Counted from the first letter of the stretch, positions 20,241 to 29,291 are shown. The stretch is DNA of 64,000 nucleotides from Prosthecobacter debontii (GCF_900167535.1 NZ_FUYE01000006.1:248001-312000), one strand, 5' to 3'. Made by a program: numbers and translations. Notes: generated by a model not told the origin, from the sequence alone.

Positions 20241-20876
20241 TTAGGGGCTCGTCTCCTCAGCGTCCTCTGTCTGATTTTTGCTTTGATGAAACAGATAATC
20301 CAAGGCGCCTAACAAGGTGCCTTCTTTGACCTGGTGGCATTCGAGACAGCTCTGTTGGGCCAAGAGGGGGGCGATGACGCGGACTTGATCTGTGGTGTCT
20401 TCGTGGGGATTCGGCGGCACCGCCAGCTTTACCCAAGGCTCTCCGGCGCGCAGCTTGGCTACCGCCGCTGTTTCCTCACTCGTGAGCGGGCGGTGGGTGG
20501 CTTCGAGGAGGGCTTCTTTTTTGGGCACACGCCCCGTGAAATAACGGTCTCCATATTCGGGAGTGAGGCCCAGGAGACAGATGCTTTCCTTCCAGTGGGT
20601 GCTGCCTTCGAAGTGAACTGAAAGTTCTCCCCAATACTTGGAGCCATTGACCAAGCGATTGACTCCAAAACCCTTGCTCTCGACAAAGCTGTTGATGGCT
20701 CGTTGATGGGCTTCTGGAAAGGGGGTGTTTGACCGTGGGGTCGTGTAGCCAACAACAGTGACCAGAGAGATCAAATAAACCACCGGAAACCAAATGGGTG
20801 AGAACACTAAGGCCACGATAAAAATGGCCAAGCCTATGCGCCATTTGGATATTTTTCCGGTAGGGATATTGGCCAT
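20241..20876 (-). CDS. Membrane-anchored protein with a single c-type haem motif
   Basis: About 211 residues from ATG 20876 (MANIPTGKISKWRIG). In-frame starts at 20957 (ATG) and 20978 (GTG) would add 27-34 residues. One long hydrophobic region (about 14-45, IGLAIFIVALVFSPIWFPVV) anchors it to the inner membrane. Near the C-terminus is CLECH, a CxxCH covalent haem-binding motif, in the context LLAQQSCLECHQVKEGTLLGALDY. This layout of a TM helix, a soluble domain and one late CxxCH recalls DUF3365-like sensors, but family membership is not certain. The gene ends 158 bases before the subtilase start and reads in the same direction. The LLG in its tail is written TTG-TTA-GGC, one of the dispersed CCTAACAA sites. 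Confidence 0.75.
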   Translation of the reverse strand: MANIPTGKISKWRIGLAIFIVALVFSPIWFPVVYLISLVTVVGYTTPRSNTPFPEAHQRAINSFVESKGFGVNRLVNGSKYWGELSVHFEGSTHWKESICLLGLTPEYGDRYFTGRVPKKEALLEATHRPLTSEETAAVAKLRAGEPWVKLAVPPNPHEDTTDQVRVIAPLLAQQSCLECHQVKEGTLLGALDYLFHQSKNQTEDAEETSP

Positions 20877-21137
20877 GCGTGCGAGGATACCCGAGCCCAG
20901 GTGAAAAACGCCAGTCAAATGACGGGGCAGGGAGGGCCTTTTGCATGAAAGGCTCATCGCAGGAATTTTTTCACCCACGATACAACCGCTTTCACCGTGA
21001 TGCTGCGATGAGGTGGTGACGGCCTTCTCCTTAGAGGTCGATCACTTCAGAAATGTTCAAAACAAAAAACGATCTTTTTTGTTAGGCGGGCTGAAGTTTC
21101 TCATCACGACCCTCAACCTATACACATCCCCTACGAC

Positions 21138-21800
21138 ATGATACGATCATCCATCGCTCTCCTCGCCCTCTCCTTGGCGGCCTCCGACACCTATGCCGGC
21201 ACCCCTGTTGCCCCCATGGGGAAAGCCCCCGTGCAGCAGCCGGTCTATGAGGAGCCTGTGCTCATTTCCTATGACAATGTGTCTCTCTACTATCAATACC
21301 GCACCGCTGACTTCCTCGGTATTGATGTGGACGGGCACGGGGCCGGTCTCGGCCTGGAGATCTCTCCTGTGGATCATCTCTACTTCGCCCTGGGCGGCTC
21401 CTGGACGGATATCGACTTCGGCGTGGACCTGGACTACTGGCAAGCCAATGCTGGCATCGGCGGTTACATCCCGATCACCAACAACATCCACTTCGTCACC
21501 GAAGTGGGCGTCAACTATGCCAATCTGGCCCTGGCTGATTTCGATGACATCAGCACGGATGATTGGGGTGTGTATGTGACCCCACACTTCCGCGCCAAGT
21601 GGGGCTTCTTTGAAACGCACGTGGGTGTCAGCTACACCAGCAACGAGCTCGTGCTCTCCGAGTGGAACGCCTTTGCGAAGTTTCTCTTCGAAGTCTCCCC
21701 TGAGCTGGATCTCTTCGTCGCCGGCACTTACGGTTTCGAAGAAGCCGATGGCTTTGACGACGTCTTCGGTGCTCAGGCCGGTATCCGCTTCAAGTTCTAA
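21138..21800 (+). CDS. Outer-membrane beta-barrel protein
   Basis: 220 residues with a Sec signal (MIRSSIALLALSLAASDTYA) and then alternating amphipathic strands rich in Tyr, Phe and Gly: VSLYYQYRTADF, HLYFALGGSWTDIDF, HFVTEVGVNYANLAL, FFETHVGVSYTSNEL, LDLFVAGTYGF. It ends in AGIRFKF with a terminal Phe, the signature recognised by the BAM machinery. The size fits an eight-stranded barrel of the OmpA/OmpX-like porin superfamily. No ligand can be inferred. It is a single-gene unit with a clear terminator downstream (21862-21897). Confidence 0.85.
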   Translation: MIRSSIALLALSLAASDTYAGTPVAPMGKAPVQQPVYEEPVLISYDNVSLYYQYRTADFLGIDVDGHGAGLGLEISPVDHLYFALGGSWTDIDFGVDLDYWQANAGIGGYIPITNNIHFVTEVGVNYANLALADFDDISTDDWGVYVTPHFRAKWGFFETHVGVSYTSNELVLSEWNAFAKFLFEVSPELDLFVAGTYGFEEADGFDDVFGAQAGIRFKF

Positions 21801-21861
21801 TCGAAGCTGACCCCTTTGACCAGACAGTGATGCCGCCCTGCATGCGCGGTAAGCACTAACC

Positions 21862-21897
21862 AGCGTGCACAGTCTCGAGCGGCTGTGCGCGCTTTTT
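21862..21897 (+). terminator. Rho-independent terminator of the beta-barrel gene
   Basis: AGCGTGCACAG (21862-21872) pairs with CTGTGCGCGCT (21883-21893) with one wobble pair, 10-base loop, then TTTTTG. It lies 61 bases after the stop of the beta-barrel gene. Confidence 0.85.
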
Positions 21898-21958
21898 GTT
21901 TGGATGAGAAGAGGGCTGCAAGCGGGCCGATGCGCCCTCGTGAGGCGCTTGCGAGCTT

Positions 21959-22105
21959 GGAGCCCCGGCTTCAGCCGGAAGGGGTTGGAGGGATCGCAGA
22001 AAACACCCCTGTTCGCTACCCTCGTCTCAAGGTCGGACCTCGATGAGAGGTGAGGATCGCACCGTTAGCATCTTCCTCGCAGATTCCGGCTGAAGCCGGG
22101 GCTCC
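21959..22105. repeat. REP-like palindromic repeat family A, inverted pair
   Basis: The 22-mer at 21959-21980 begins GGAGCCCCGGCTTCAGCC and ends GGAA. It returns as a perfect reverse complement at 22084-22105 (starts TTCCGGCTGAAGCCGGGG). Each arm is itself a small hairpin (CCGGCT/AGCCGG). The same 22-mer occurs at 29696-29717, with degenerate pairs at 39327-39398 and 54584-54653. This is the layout of REP/BIME elements that are moved by RAYT-type transposases. No RAYT gene is in the window. Confidence 0.75.
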
Positions 22106-22150
22106 GAACCTTGAGTTCTCGGACCTGGCGTGTTGGCGAGGTGGATTTGG

Positions 22151-22723
22151 CTAGGACGACGGCACCTTGGTCCCCGGCGGTGGCGCTGGGATCGGGGCCG
22201 GGTCGGGATTTGGCACGGTGACGGGGGCGGCTGGAAGTGAAATGGGGGCCGTGATGATGGTTGCGGATTTAGGGGGCGGTGGCGGATGTGAGGCCCTGAA
22301 GGAATCCAGTTGGGCCGCGCTTTGCATCATCTGCATCTTCATCAGCGCGATTTTGGATTCCTTCAGCTTCCGCTCCGTGGGGCTGAGGTTGGGGTCGTTG
22401 CGCACTTTTTCCAGCATGGCGTCTGTGGATGCCGTGATTTTGTCAAAAGAGCTCTGGCCAGAGCTGGCAGGGACAGGGGCAGAGGAGGCCGTTGTCGTTC
22501 CCGTGCCGGTGGCGGCGCTGGTGGCTGGCGGTGTGTGCGTGGGCACGGGGGCTGGGGCGGGCGCGAGCGAGGAGGTGGAGAGGCTGGTCGAAGACGATGC
22601 TGGGCGGCTGGATGCCGCCGAGTCATCGGAGCCTAAAACTTCCGCGCCTTTGCGGATCTTATGAATGACGGAGACGGCGATGAGGATGCCGATGATGACG
22701 GATACGACGGTAGATCTGTTCAT
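22151..22723 (-). CDS. Single-pass membrane protein with Pro/Ala/Ser-rich linker, unknown function
   Basis: 190 residues. MNRSTVVSVIIGILIAVSVI forms an N-terminal transmembrane anchor. Next comes a low-complexity Ser/Ala/Pro/Thr linker (about 35-90). A short predicted helical segment (about 92-145, FDKITASTDAMLEKVRNDPN, then ERKLKESKIALMKMQMMQ) follows, and the tail is proline-rich (PPPPPKSA, PIPAPPPGTKVPSS). No known domain is recognised. It lies just downstream of the OmpH-like gene in the same direction (gap 71 bases) and could be co-transcribed with it. Confidence 0.65.
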   Translation of the reverse strand: MNRSTVVSVIIGILIAVSVIHKIRKGAEVLGSDDSAASSRPASSSTSLSTSSLAPAPAPVPTHTPPATSAATGTGTTTASSAPVPASSGQSSFDKITASTDAMLEKVRNDPNLSPTERKLKESKIALMKMQMMQSAAQLDSFRASHPPPPPKSATIITAPISLPAAPVTVPNPDPAPIPAPPPGTKVPSS

Positions 22724-22794
22724 GATGAGCCGAGGTAGGACGAGGTGGGTAGCAGCGGATTGCGGATCTGAGATTGGCGATCTGAAATTTCAGA

Positions 22795-23904
22795 TCAGGG
22801 GGCCACCATGGCTTTCACATACGCGGCCACTTGCGGGGTGATGTCCGGCAGGGTCATGCCCTCCATGAACTGGTAAGCGGGAAGGGCCTGACTGGTGATG
22901 TGATCCGAGACGATGGTGTAGGTTTCCTCCGGCTCCATGAGGATGGAGATGGCTTTTTCGATATCGCCCATCATCTGGGCAATGAGGCGATCACGCAATT
23001 CGTTCATGCGCGTTTGGCTTGCGGTTTCCAGCGCGGTTTGTTTGTCACGCAGTTCGGTCTGTCGTTTTGAGATGAGTGCTTGGATCTCTGCTGGGTCGCC
23101 AGCCTCCGTGCTCAGGCGTTTGATCCTCTGTTGGAGGTCGCGGATCTCGGGGTGAGTGGTCAGGCTGTAGGTCTCGGCCTCCTGCACCGTTTGCAGGGTG
23201 GCTTTCACGGTTTCATGGCGTGGGTGAGCCGCGATCAGGGTGACGAAGTTCACCTTGTAGCAGGGGCCGTAGCGTGGGGTGGTCGTGATGCTGGTGAGGT
23301 TCTCCGAATTGGGTTCCTTTTTGAGCTGTTGCACGAGGGCATAGGTGAGGTCAGTCCGAGTGGCGGAGAGGTCGTCACGTTCCTCTGCAGCCGTTGCCGA
23401 GATGAAATGACCCGATTGGTTTTTTCCTAATTTTTGATCATAAACAACGACATAACCGAAGGGGCTGGTGCTAAAGTTCTCCTTCACCTTTTCGCGCACG
23501 TCATCCCAGATCACACCGCTCATCTGTTGCTTCTTTTTCAGGATTTCCTGCTGGTGGGTTTGTTTCAGGGCAGCGTATTCCTTTTGCAGAGTGGCGGCTT
23601 CTTCTGTCTGACCTGCGGCCGTGGCCTTGCGCCATTTTTCCTCAATGGTCCCGAGCTCAGCCCGGGCCAACTCCGCCAGCGACTTCAGGGTGGTCTCAAA
23701 GGCAGCGGCTTTGGGGTAGTCCTTCAGCAGTTGTTGCACATCGACGTAATAAAAAGGATAGTGACTGTCCTTGTCTGGGATGGTGATGTCCGATGCCGTC
23801 GGGGCTGCAGCAGGGGCGGGCGTTTCTTGCGCCATGAGCCTTGGCCCGGTGAGTGCCATCACGAGGATGGCCAGGATCACCGCTTTTTCTCCAGATCTTT
23901 TCAT
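22795..23904 (-). CDS. Secreted OmpH/Skp-like protein with a probable internal duplication
   Basis: 369 residues from ATG 23904, with signal MKRSGEKAVILAILVMALTG and cleavage after LMAQ; an in-frame ATG 23925 adds seven residues. Two similar halves are visible. Each begins with a short strand and helix (YYVDVQQLLKDYPKAAAFE at about 50-70; CYKVNFVTLIAAHPRHETVK at about 213-232). Each continues with long charged coiled-coil helices and ends near a segment like VREKVKENF...YGYVVVYDQ or MGDIEKAISILMEPEETYTIVSD. This resembles the OmpH/Skp periplasmic chaperone fold twice in tandem. The assignment to OmpH is from pattern, not alignment. No BamA or lpx genes are adjacent, so this is probably not the housekeeping Skp. 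Confidence 0.65.
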   Translation of the reverse strand: MKRSGEKAVILAILVMALTGPRLMAQETPAPAAAPTASDITIPDKDSHYPFYYVDVQQLLKDYPKAAAFETTLKSLAELARAELGTIEEKWRKATAAGQTEEAATLQKEYAALKQTHQQEILKKKQQMSGVIWDDVREKVKENFSTSPFGYVVVYDQKLGKNQSGHFISATAAEERDDLSATRTDLTYALVQQLKKEPNSENLTSITTTPRYGPCYKVNFVTLIAAHPRHETVKATLQTVQEAETYSLTTHPEIRDLQQRIKRLSTEAGDPAEIQALISKRQTELRDKQTALETASQTRMNELRDRLIAQMMGDIEKAISILMEPEETYTIVSDHITSQALPAYQFMEGMTLPDITPQVAAYVKAMVAP

Positions 23905-24047
23905 GAGCGTGATCGTTGATCGCATGGGCAGCAGTGTTTCGCCGGGGTTGTCCCTTGGCAATCAATTTAACCGACGCCACCACACTTTAAGTTGGCCGAA
24001 ATTCCGTGGCGAGAGGCCGCTTTCTCAAGATAAAGAAGGCGTTGACC

Positions 24048-24069
24048 TCACGCCTGGAGGCAGGCGTGA
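24048..24069. repeat. Perfect 8-bp inverted repeat in intergenic DNA
   Basis: TCACGCCT (24048-24055) and AGGCGTGA (24062-24069) form a perfect hairpin with a 6-base loop. It lies between the start of the OmpH-like gene and a doubtful small frame. There is no T-run, so its role is unknown. Confidence 0.45.
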
Positions 24070-24094
24070 AAAGATAAGCCTGAGGAGGGACCCA

Positions 24095-24367
24095 CTATAA
24101 TCGACACGAGTCCTGGAGATGATGCCCGTGGCCTTCATCGCTGAGGTTTTGCTGCGCCGTCTCCACATCGGGGTCGGTGAGGTCCCAAGTCTCAAAAGCC
24201 TCGCCATCCCCACAGGCGGGCGGTGTGCGCAGCCAGTGGGCAGGCTGGGGCGGGAGAGTGGGCAGCGGGTGCAGGCGCGAGCACTGCGCCAGGGAATGGG
24301 GGAGGGAATGCGGCTTCATACCCTGGCATCGCTTCCGTGCTGCGGGGTGGACGGGTGGGGGTGTCAC
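24095..24367 (-). CDS. Doubtful small hypothetical protein
   Basis: A 90-codon frame that fills part of an otherwise empty 618-base gap. Its third codon positions are strongly G/C (for example ctg-cac-ccg-ctg-ccc), as in real genes here. The C-terminal part FETWDLTDPDVETAQQNLSD looks like ordinary protein, while the first half is Pro/His/Leu-rich. ATG 24319 (MKPHSLPH) is an alternative start. No family is recognised. It may equally be a decayed gene end. Confidence 0.3.
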   Translation of the reverse strand: MTPPPVHPAARKRCQGMKPHSLPHSLAQCSRLHPLPTLPPQPAHWLRTPPACGDGEAFETWDLTDPDVETAQQNLSDEGHGHHLQDSCRL

Positions 24368-24522
24368 GAGGGCTCAAAAACAAAACACCGTCTCTCCTGC
24401 AAATCATCCAACCCTGGCAAAGTAAATCGGGAGGCCGAAAGATGGGGATGTCGGAGAGACGGTGCGACCCAGCCCTGAGGTCGAAAGTGGAAATGCGGGA
24501 AGTGGGCTACTCCAGACCGAGC

Positions 24523-24936
24523 CTAGGACAGGGCGGCGGCCATGATGCCGGGCGAGGGCTCCCGCCAGGGGGCGAGATCCTCCGGAGAATCGCAGTAGAT
24601 GTGGATGTGGCGGATGCCGCCATCACGCAGGATGAAGAAGCCGGTGTTACGAAAGCGGGTGCCGTCATTGCGCTCGCACTCGTAGGTGACAAAGGCTTCA
24701 TTGCCCTTTTCAAAGATGCGCTCGATGTGGAGGGTGATATGCGGGTTCATGGGCCAGCAGTTGCGAAAGTAGCTATCGCGGTCAACGCGATGATTCAGCG
24801 GACTGCTGAAGCTGAAGTCCTCGGCCAAGAGAGCGGAGACGGTGTCACGATCCCCCTCTTCATAAGCGGTGAAATACGTCTGAATGATGCTCACCGTCTC
24901 CGTGGGAGAGCTGGGCAGCTGGACTGCAGAGCTCAT
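24523..24936 (-). CDS. SnoaL/NTF2-like protein
   Basis: 137 residues from ATG 24936 (MSSAVQLPSSPTETVSIIQT). The alpha-plus-beta cone pattern of NTF2-like proteins is clear: helix VSIIQTYFTAYEEGDRDTVS, then LLAEDFSFSSPL, and later strands with ITLHIERIFEKGNEAFVTYE and GFFILRDGGIRHIHIYC. Families of this type include small isomerases, cyclases and unassigned stress proteins, so no substrate is proposed. The frame continues upstream with good codon usage to 24999, 25077 or 25137, so the N-terminus may be longer. It is one of three NTF2-like genes in the window (also 37060 and 41449). Confidence 0.7.
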   Translation of the reverse strand: MSSAVQLPSSPTETVSIIQTYFTAYEEGDRDTVSALLAEDFSFSSPLNHRVDRDSYFRNCWPMNPHITLHIERIFEKGNEAFVTYECERNDGTRFRNTGFFILRDGGIRHIHIYCDSPEDLAPWREPSPGIMAAALS

Positions 24937-25456
24937 GCCGACGCGTTGCATCTCGTGGGTCTTGATGTCGATGACCGTCTCTTGAGGCGAGAGCGGCATG
25001 GGATACGGAGGATAAAAAAGATCGCGGTGGGAGGCGGGGGACTCAGTCGGGATCAGGAGGCGTGTCGCATAGTTCATGACGAGGGTGCCGGGCGGCGATG
25101 AGTGGTGGGCGGGCAGTCCGTCTTTTGGCATTCCCACTAGGGGTCAGCCGAAGACGTCGTCACCTGCTTGAATGAGCTTTTGTCTTTATCACGGTTTCCA
25201 AATTTATGGAAATTACAGTCATACGTCAACTAAAATGTCGCACTTTTGACGATTATTCCATAAGGGATATGTCTAACACGTTAACCGTCTTTGCTTATGC
25301 CCATCTTCGATAGGGGCTTGGAAGCCAAAGATTTCTCGTCCGTGACGTGCATTTTGCCACGGCCAGCGCGCTTGGAAAGCCTGCCTCCAAAAGCGGGCGA
25401 TCGAAGCATCCTTAGGTGAGCATTTTTCCTGAAACGCGCGCGGCTTCCTGGCGTTC
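24937..25456. promoter_or_regulatory. AT-rich divergent intergenic region with an operator-like dyad
   Basis: The 520-base gap between the divergent NTF2-like and sulfatase genes turns AT-rich at about 25165-25290. TTTCCA (25195-25200) and TGGAAA (25207-25212) flank AATTTA and form a perfect dyad, the size of a repressor site. No coding frame is supported beyond a possible N-terminal extension of the NTF2-like gene. Promoters for both genes are expected here, but none can be fixed. Confidence 0.35.
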
Positions 25457-27436
25457 ATGGCGATCATGCGTTTCCCTACGTTCTTTCTGGTCACGAGTGG
25501 CTTTCTGCTCGCCTGCTTTTGGAAGGCTTGCACACCGGCGGTATCTGCCGCCGAGGCGGCCCCGGCAGCGAGCTCAAAGCCGAATGTGCTCATCATCACC
25601 ACCGATGACATGAGCTGTGACTCGGTGGGCGTCTATGGCTGCAAGCTCGCCGATACGACGCCCAACATGGATCGCCTAGCAGCACGTGGCGTGCGCTTCG
25701 CTCAGGCGCATGTGGTGGTGGGAAACTGCATGCCCTCGCGCAATGTCATGTGGTCGGGCCGCTACCCGCATCACACCGGCATTCAGGGCTTTGATCCACT
25801 GCCGCGTGAAGAGGTCAAGTATCCCGTGCTGGGAGAGCTGATGCATGCGGCGGGCTGGTTCACCGGCATCCGGGGGAAGGTGCCGCACTCCACCCCCTTT
25901 GTGCCGTTTCCCTGGGACATCGTTTTGGACACGAATGCGGAAGGTAAGAAGGTGCACATCAAGGATGCCCCCTCCTATGGGGAAAGTCTGACGCAAGGCA
26001 TTGAGGCCGCACGCAAGGCTGGGCAACCTTTCTGCCTGATGCTGAATGTGTCTGACCCGCACAAGCCTTTCTATGCCGAGGGGAATAAAGGCCAGACGGT
26101 GGACGATCCGCATGTGCCCAGCCGCGTCTTCACGCCGGAGGAAGTGCCCGTTCCGGGCTTCCTGCCCGATGATCCGGTCATCCGCAAGGAACTGGCGCAT
26201 TACTACTCCTCCGTGCGTCGTGCCGATGACGCCGTGGGAGCCATCCTGGCGGCGCTGGAAAAAGCCGGTGAGATGGAGAAGACCATCATCCTCTTTTTGT
26301 CAGATCACGGCATGCCGTTGCCCTTTGCTAAAACTCAACTCTACCACCACAGCACACGCACGCCGATGATGATGGTGTGGCCCGGCGTGACGAAGCCCGG
26401 GCGTGTGGAGGAGACGCACATGGTCTCGGCGGTGGATCTGCTGCCCACCCTGCTGGAGATGCTGAACCTGCCGCTGCCCGAGGGTATGGATGGCCGCTCC
26501 TTTGTCCCGGTGCTGAAAGGTGAGACCCAGGAGGGAAGAGACATGGTTTTCAAATCCTACTACGAGAACTCCGGCGGCCAGATCACCCCCATGCGGGCCG
26601 TGCAGACGAAGGATTTCCTCTACATCTTCAATCCCTGGTCTAACGGTAAGCGTGTTATGAGTGGCGCCACCGCAGGCACCCCCACCTGTCGCCAGATGCG
26701 CGTGCTGGCGAAGACGGATGAGGCGGTGGCTGCGCGGGTGGATCTCTTTGACCATCGCCGCCCAGCCGAGGCCTATGACGTGCGGTATGATCCTGATGCG
26801 CTCACGAACCTGATCGACCTGCCTGCCCATGCCGCTCAAGTGACGATCCTGGAGCAGGCCATAGAAGCCTGGATGGTGAAGACCGGAGATCCACTGCTGG
26901 ACGTCTTCCGCCACCGTCAGGATGCGGCCTATCGTGAGCAGTGGATGCTGGAACGCGAGCAGAACATGAAGAAGGCCCGGGGCAAGGGCCGGAAAGCCGA
27001 CCGGAGTGAAGTGGAGGAAGACGGAGAGATGAAAGACGAGGCTGCACCGAAGAAAGGTCAAGGCCCAGCCAAAGCCAAGGGAAAAGGCAAAGGCACGGCG
27101 ATGTCCACGGCTCAGGCTCATGCAGAGGCCAAGCTCATCGAACTGACGCTTCCCGAGCGCCTCGTGCCCGGCGGACAAGCCGTCGTCAAAGTCGCCCATC
27201 ATCTGCCTGCGGATCTCGGCACCCAACCCGTGCAGATCACCCTGAAGAGTGCCAAGAACGAGCGCCTGGAACGCAAGACCCTGCACCTGCGTGGCGAGGG
27301 CGTGAGTGAGGTCACCTTCGATCTCCCCGCCGAGGTTCCCGGCGGTGCCTTCATCTTCGCTGGGCTGGTGGGTGAGAACATCAGCACAGCCCTCCAGCAC
27401 TGGCAGAGCAAGCTAGTGAAGGTGAGCGGGGAGTGA
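25457..27436 (+). CDS. Formylglycine-type sulfatase (S1 family, heparan N-sulfatase-like)
   Basis: 659 residues with an N-terminal signal (MRFPTFFLVTSGFLLACFW from the second Met). The sulfatase core starts PNVLIITTDDMSCDSVGVYG. Asp50-Asp51 are the usual metal ligands, and Cys91 in CMPSR is the CxPSR residue converted to formylglycine. The DMxxDSVGVYGC...DTTPNMDRLA and GRYPHHTGIQGF blocks recall the N-sulphoglucosamine sulfohydrolase-like branch. Such enzymes remove sulfate from sulfated glycans in the periplasm or outside. The catalytic fold ends near residue 490. A Lys/Gly-rich linker (KKARGKGRKADR...KGQGPAKAKGKGKG) and a C-terminal beta-sandwich follow. The second sulfatase (37874) has a similar basic tail. 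No formylglycine-generating enzyme is nearby. Confidence 0.92.
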   Translation: MAIMRFPTFFLVTSGFLLACFWKACTPAVSAAEAAPAASSKPNVLIITTDDMSCDSVGVYGCKLADTTPNMDRLAARGVRFAQAHVVVGNCMPSRNVMWSGRYPHHTGIQGFDPLPREEVKYPVLGELMHAAGWFTGIRGKVPHSTPFVPFPWDIVLDTNAEGKKVHIKDAPSYGESLTQGIEAARKAGQPFCLMLNVSDPHKPFYAEGNKGQTVDDPHVPSRVFTPEEVPVPGFLPDDPVIRKELAHYYSSVRRADDAVGAILAALEKAGEMEKTIILFLSDHGMPLPFAKTQLYHHSTRTPMMMVWPGVTKPGRVEETHMVSAVDLLPTLLEMLNLPLPEGMDGRSFVPVLKGETQEGRDMVFKSYYENSGGQITPMRAVQTKDFLYIFNPWSNGKRVMSGATAGTPTCRQMRVLAKTDEAVAARVDLFDHRRPAEAYDVRYDPDALTNLIDLPAHAAQVTILEQAIEAWMVKTGDPLLDVFRHRQDAAYREQWMLEREQNMKKARGKGRKADRSEVEEDGEMKDEAAPKKGQGPAKAKGKGKGTAMSTAQAHAEAKLIELTLPERLVPGGQAVVKVAHHLPADLGTQPVQITLKSAKNERLERKTLHLRGEGVSEVTFDLPAEVPGGAFIFAGLVGENISTALQHWQSKLVKVSGE

Positions 27437-27491
27437 TGCTCAGCAGCACACACTCTCCCACTAGCGAAGCAGGCTCTTCATTGGGTGGAGC

Positions 27492-27539
27492 CCCCCAATC
27501 TCAAGGCACGGTCTCAGGATAGCGCCTTGAGTTAGGGGG
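27492..27539. repeat. Long stem-loop downstream of the sulfatase
   Basis: CCCCC (27492-27496) pairs with GGGGG (27535-27539), and CTCAAGGC (27500-27507) pairs with GCCTTGAG (27524-27531), with three unpaired bases between the two stems on each side and a 16-base loop. It lies 56 bases after the sulfatase stop and probably acts in termination or mRNA 3' protection, although no T-run follows. Confidence 0.5.
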
Positions 27540-27684
27540 TAAAAAAGAATGCGTTTTGGCATAGAGCTGGGAGCCTTTGCAAAATGAAATAAAACAGCCT
27601 CTTTTGAGGTTAAATTGTTGGTTAGGGAATGCAAATTGCAGGTGTTGTAACCGACCCTGAAGGACAGGGATTCAGGGGTTACCT

Positions 27685-29262
27685 ATGAAACTATCATCCT
27701 TGGGTGTTGTTCGATTCAGTCTCTTCTTTTTTTCGGTGCTCGGTGGAGCATCTGCTTATGGGCAGACCACGTTTCCGGCGGGGTCCAATACGTTTGCCAC
27801 GGCGACCGTCATTCCGGAGGATACGGTCTATTCGCTGGTGACCAATATCAATGCCTTCACGGAGGAACCGGATGAGCCGGTGCATCGCCCTGGCACCAGC
27901 CTCGTCCATGCCGCAAAGACCGCCTGGTGGCGCTGGACAGCTCCGGAGACGGGCTACTGCACCGTGGATACACTGCGCTCCATCGGTGAGACCAATCCGC
28001 TGAAGAAAAGCATGCTGGCGGTTTACACAGGCACTTCGGTGAATGCACTGACTCCGGTTGCTGCTGGCACCGGTTACAGCACTTCCGGCTCGTTTCCTGA
28101 TGGGGGACTTTCCAAAGTGTCGTTCTACGCTGTCAAAGGCACCGATTACCGCATCGCCGTGGATGGCTTGACGGTTGCGGACGTCACCGCCACATCGTGC
28201 AATGTCATTCTCCAAATACGCCTGCTGAAGCTGCGCAAGACAGGGCGGCAGACCGTGTTTACCTATGGTCACGATGGGGGCAAATTGGGGTCCGCCTCTC
28301 TAGAAATGACGGCGACGGGGAAACTGAGCGGAAAGTTGTTTTTGGGCACCAAGACTTACCCCTATGCGGGTTCCTTCGGTCAAGACGGGTATTTCCGCAC
28401 CAGCATTCCGCAGAAGGGTGCGCCCGGTACCTTGCCGATCAGTCTGGAGATCGATGGGACGGGAACAGGGCTCATCAATGCCACGGTGAATAGCGAGGAC
28501 ATTGCCGTAACGGGCTTTCCTCGGCGCGCCGAATTCACCTCTCTGACACCAGCTTCCACGGCAGGGCAGTTCACCAGTTACATGCTACGCCTCGGTGGAG
28601 ACGATCCTGGGGCGGAGGGCTTCTTGACGATGAAAGTGGCTCCCCTTGGGGCCGTGACGGTGACGGGAATTGCGCCTGATGGCACGCCGATTAGTTTCGG
28701 CTCATATCTCACTGAATACAGCGGGGGGAGATATTATATCCTGGGTTACCGCTCTTTGTTAAAGGGAAAAGCCACCTGTGTGATCGCGGCCGTGGTTCAT
28801 GAAACCGGGGCGCTGGATCGCCTGCACGATGGCATCTGTATCTACAGACGCGCCGCTCCGACGACTCCAGGGACCACGTTTTATCCGGCGGGTTTCACGA
28901 CCAGCTTCTACATCGAAGGCGGCACCTACACCAAACCCACAGCCGGTCAGCGTGCGCTCGGATTCTTGAACCCGACCGGGACAGGACTGATGACGATCAC
29001 CAATTCCGGGGGCGAGCTAGCCGGGGACGTCATGGAAGCGCTGACCTTGGACATCAAGAACAAGTTTGTCTTTGGATCACTGGTCAATAAACCCAGCCTC
29101 AAGCTGAATCCGGCGACGGGTTTGGTCACCGGTGCCATCACCATCCCCCCGGCGAAGAAGCGCGCCATCAAAGGGGTGCTCACCTTGGAGAACTTCGTGC
29201 CGAAGCTCCGCGGTTACGTGACCGGTAGCACCCGGAACGTGGCCATGAAGGTGGAGCCTTGA
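27685..29262 (+). CDS. Secreted beta-rich protein with a PPC-like N-terminal domain
   Basis: 525 residues with a signal peptide (FSLFFFSVLGGASAYG). AGGGG about 7 bases before ATG 27685 may serve as ribosome binding site. Residues about 60-165 contain AKTAWWRWTAPETGYCTVDT and later MLAVYTGTSVNALTPVAAG, the pattern of bacterial pre-peptidase C-terminal type sandwiches. The rest is made of repeated beta-hairpin blocks such as GFLTMKVAPLGAVTVTGIAPDG and TGTGLMTITNSGGELAGDV. Similar blocks (GAGFLTLTINRQAQVKWAGRLAD) occur in the C-terminal domain of the ELWxxDGT protein at 4482, so both probably share an uncharacterised secreted module. No enzyme motif is visible. The gene is followed by a strong terminator. 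Confidence 0.8.
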   Translation: MKLSSLGVVRFSLFFFSVLGGASAYGQTTFPAGSNTFATATVIPEDTVYSLVTNINAFTEEPDEPVHRPGTSLVHAAKTAWWRWTAPETGYCTVDTLRSIGETNPLKKSMLAVYTGTSVNALTPVAAGTGYSTSGSFPDGGLSKVSFYAVKGTDYRIAVDGLTVADVTATSCNVILQIRLLKLRKTGRQTVFTYGHDGGKLGSASLEMTATGKLSGKLFLGTKTYPYAGSFGQDGYFRTSIPQKGAPGTLPISLEIDGTGTGLINATVNSEDIAVTGFPRRAEFTSLTPASTAGQFTSYMLRLGGDDPGAEGFLTMKVAPLGAVTVTGIAPDGTPISFGSYLTEYSGGRYYILGYRSLLKGKATCVIAAVVHETGALDRLHDGICIYRRAAPTTPGTTFYPAGFTTSFYIEGGTYTKPTAGQRALGFLNPTGTGLMTITNSGGELAGDVMEALTLDIKNKFVFGSLVNKPSLKLNPATGLVTGAITIPPAKKRAIKGVLTLENFVPKLRGYVTGSTRNVAMKVEP

Positions 29263-29291
29263 GTTGATCAGGGTTGTAGCCGCTTAAAACT

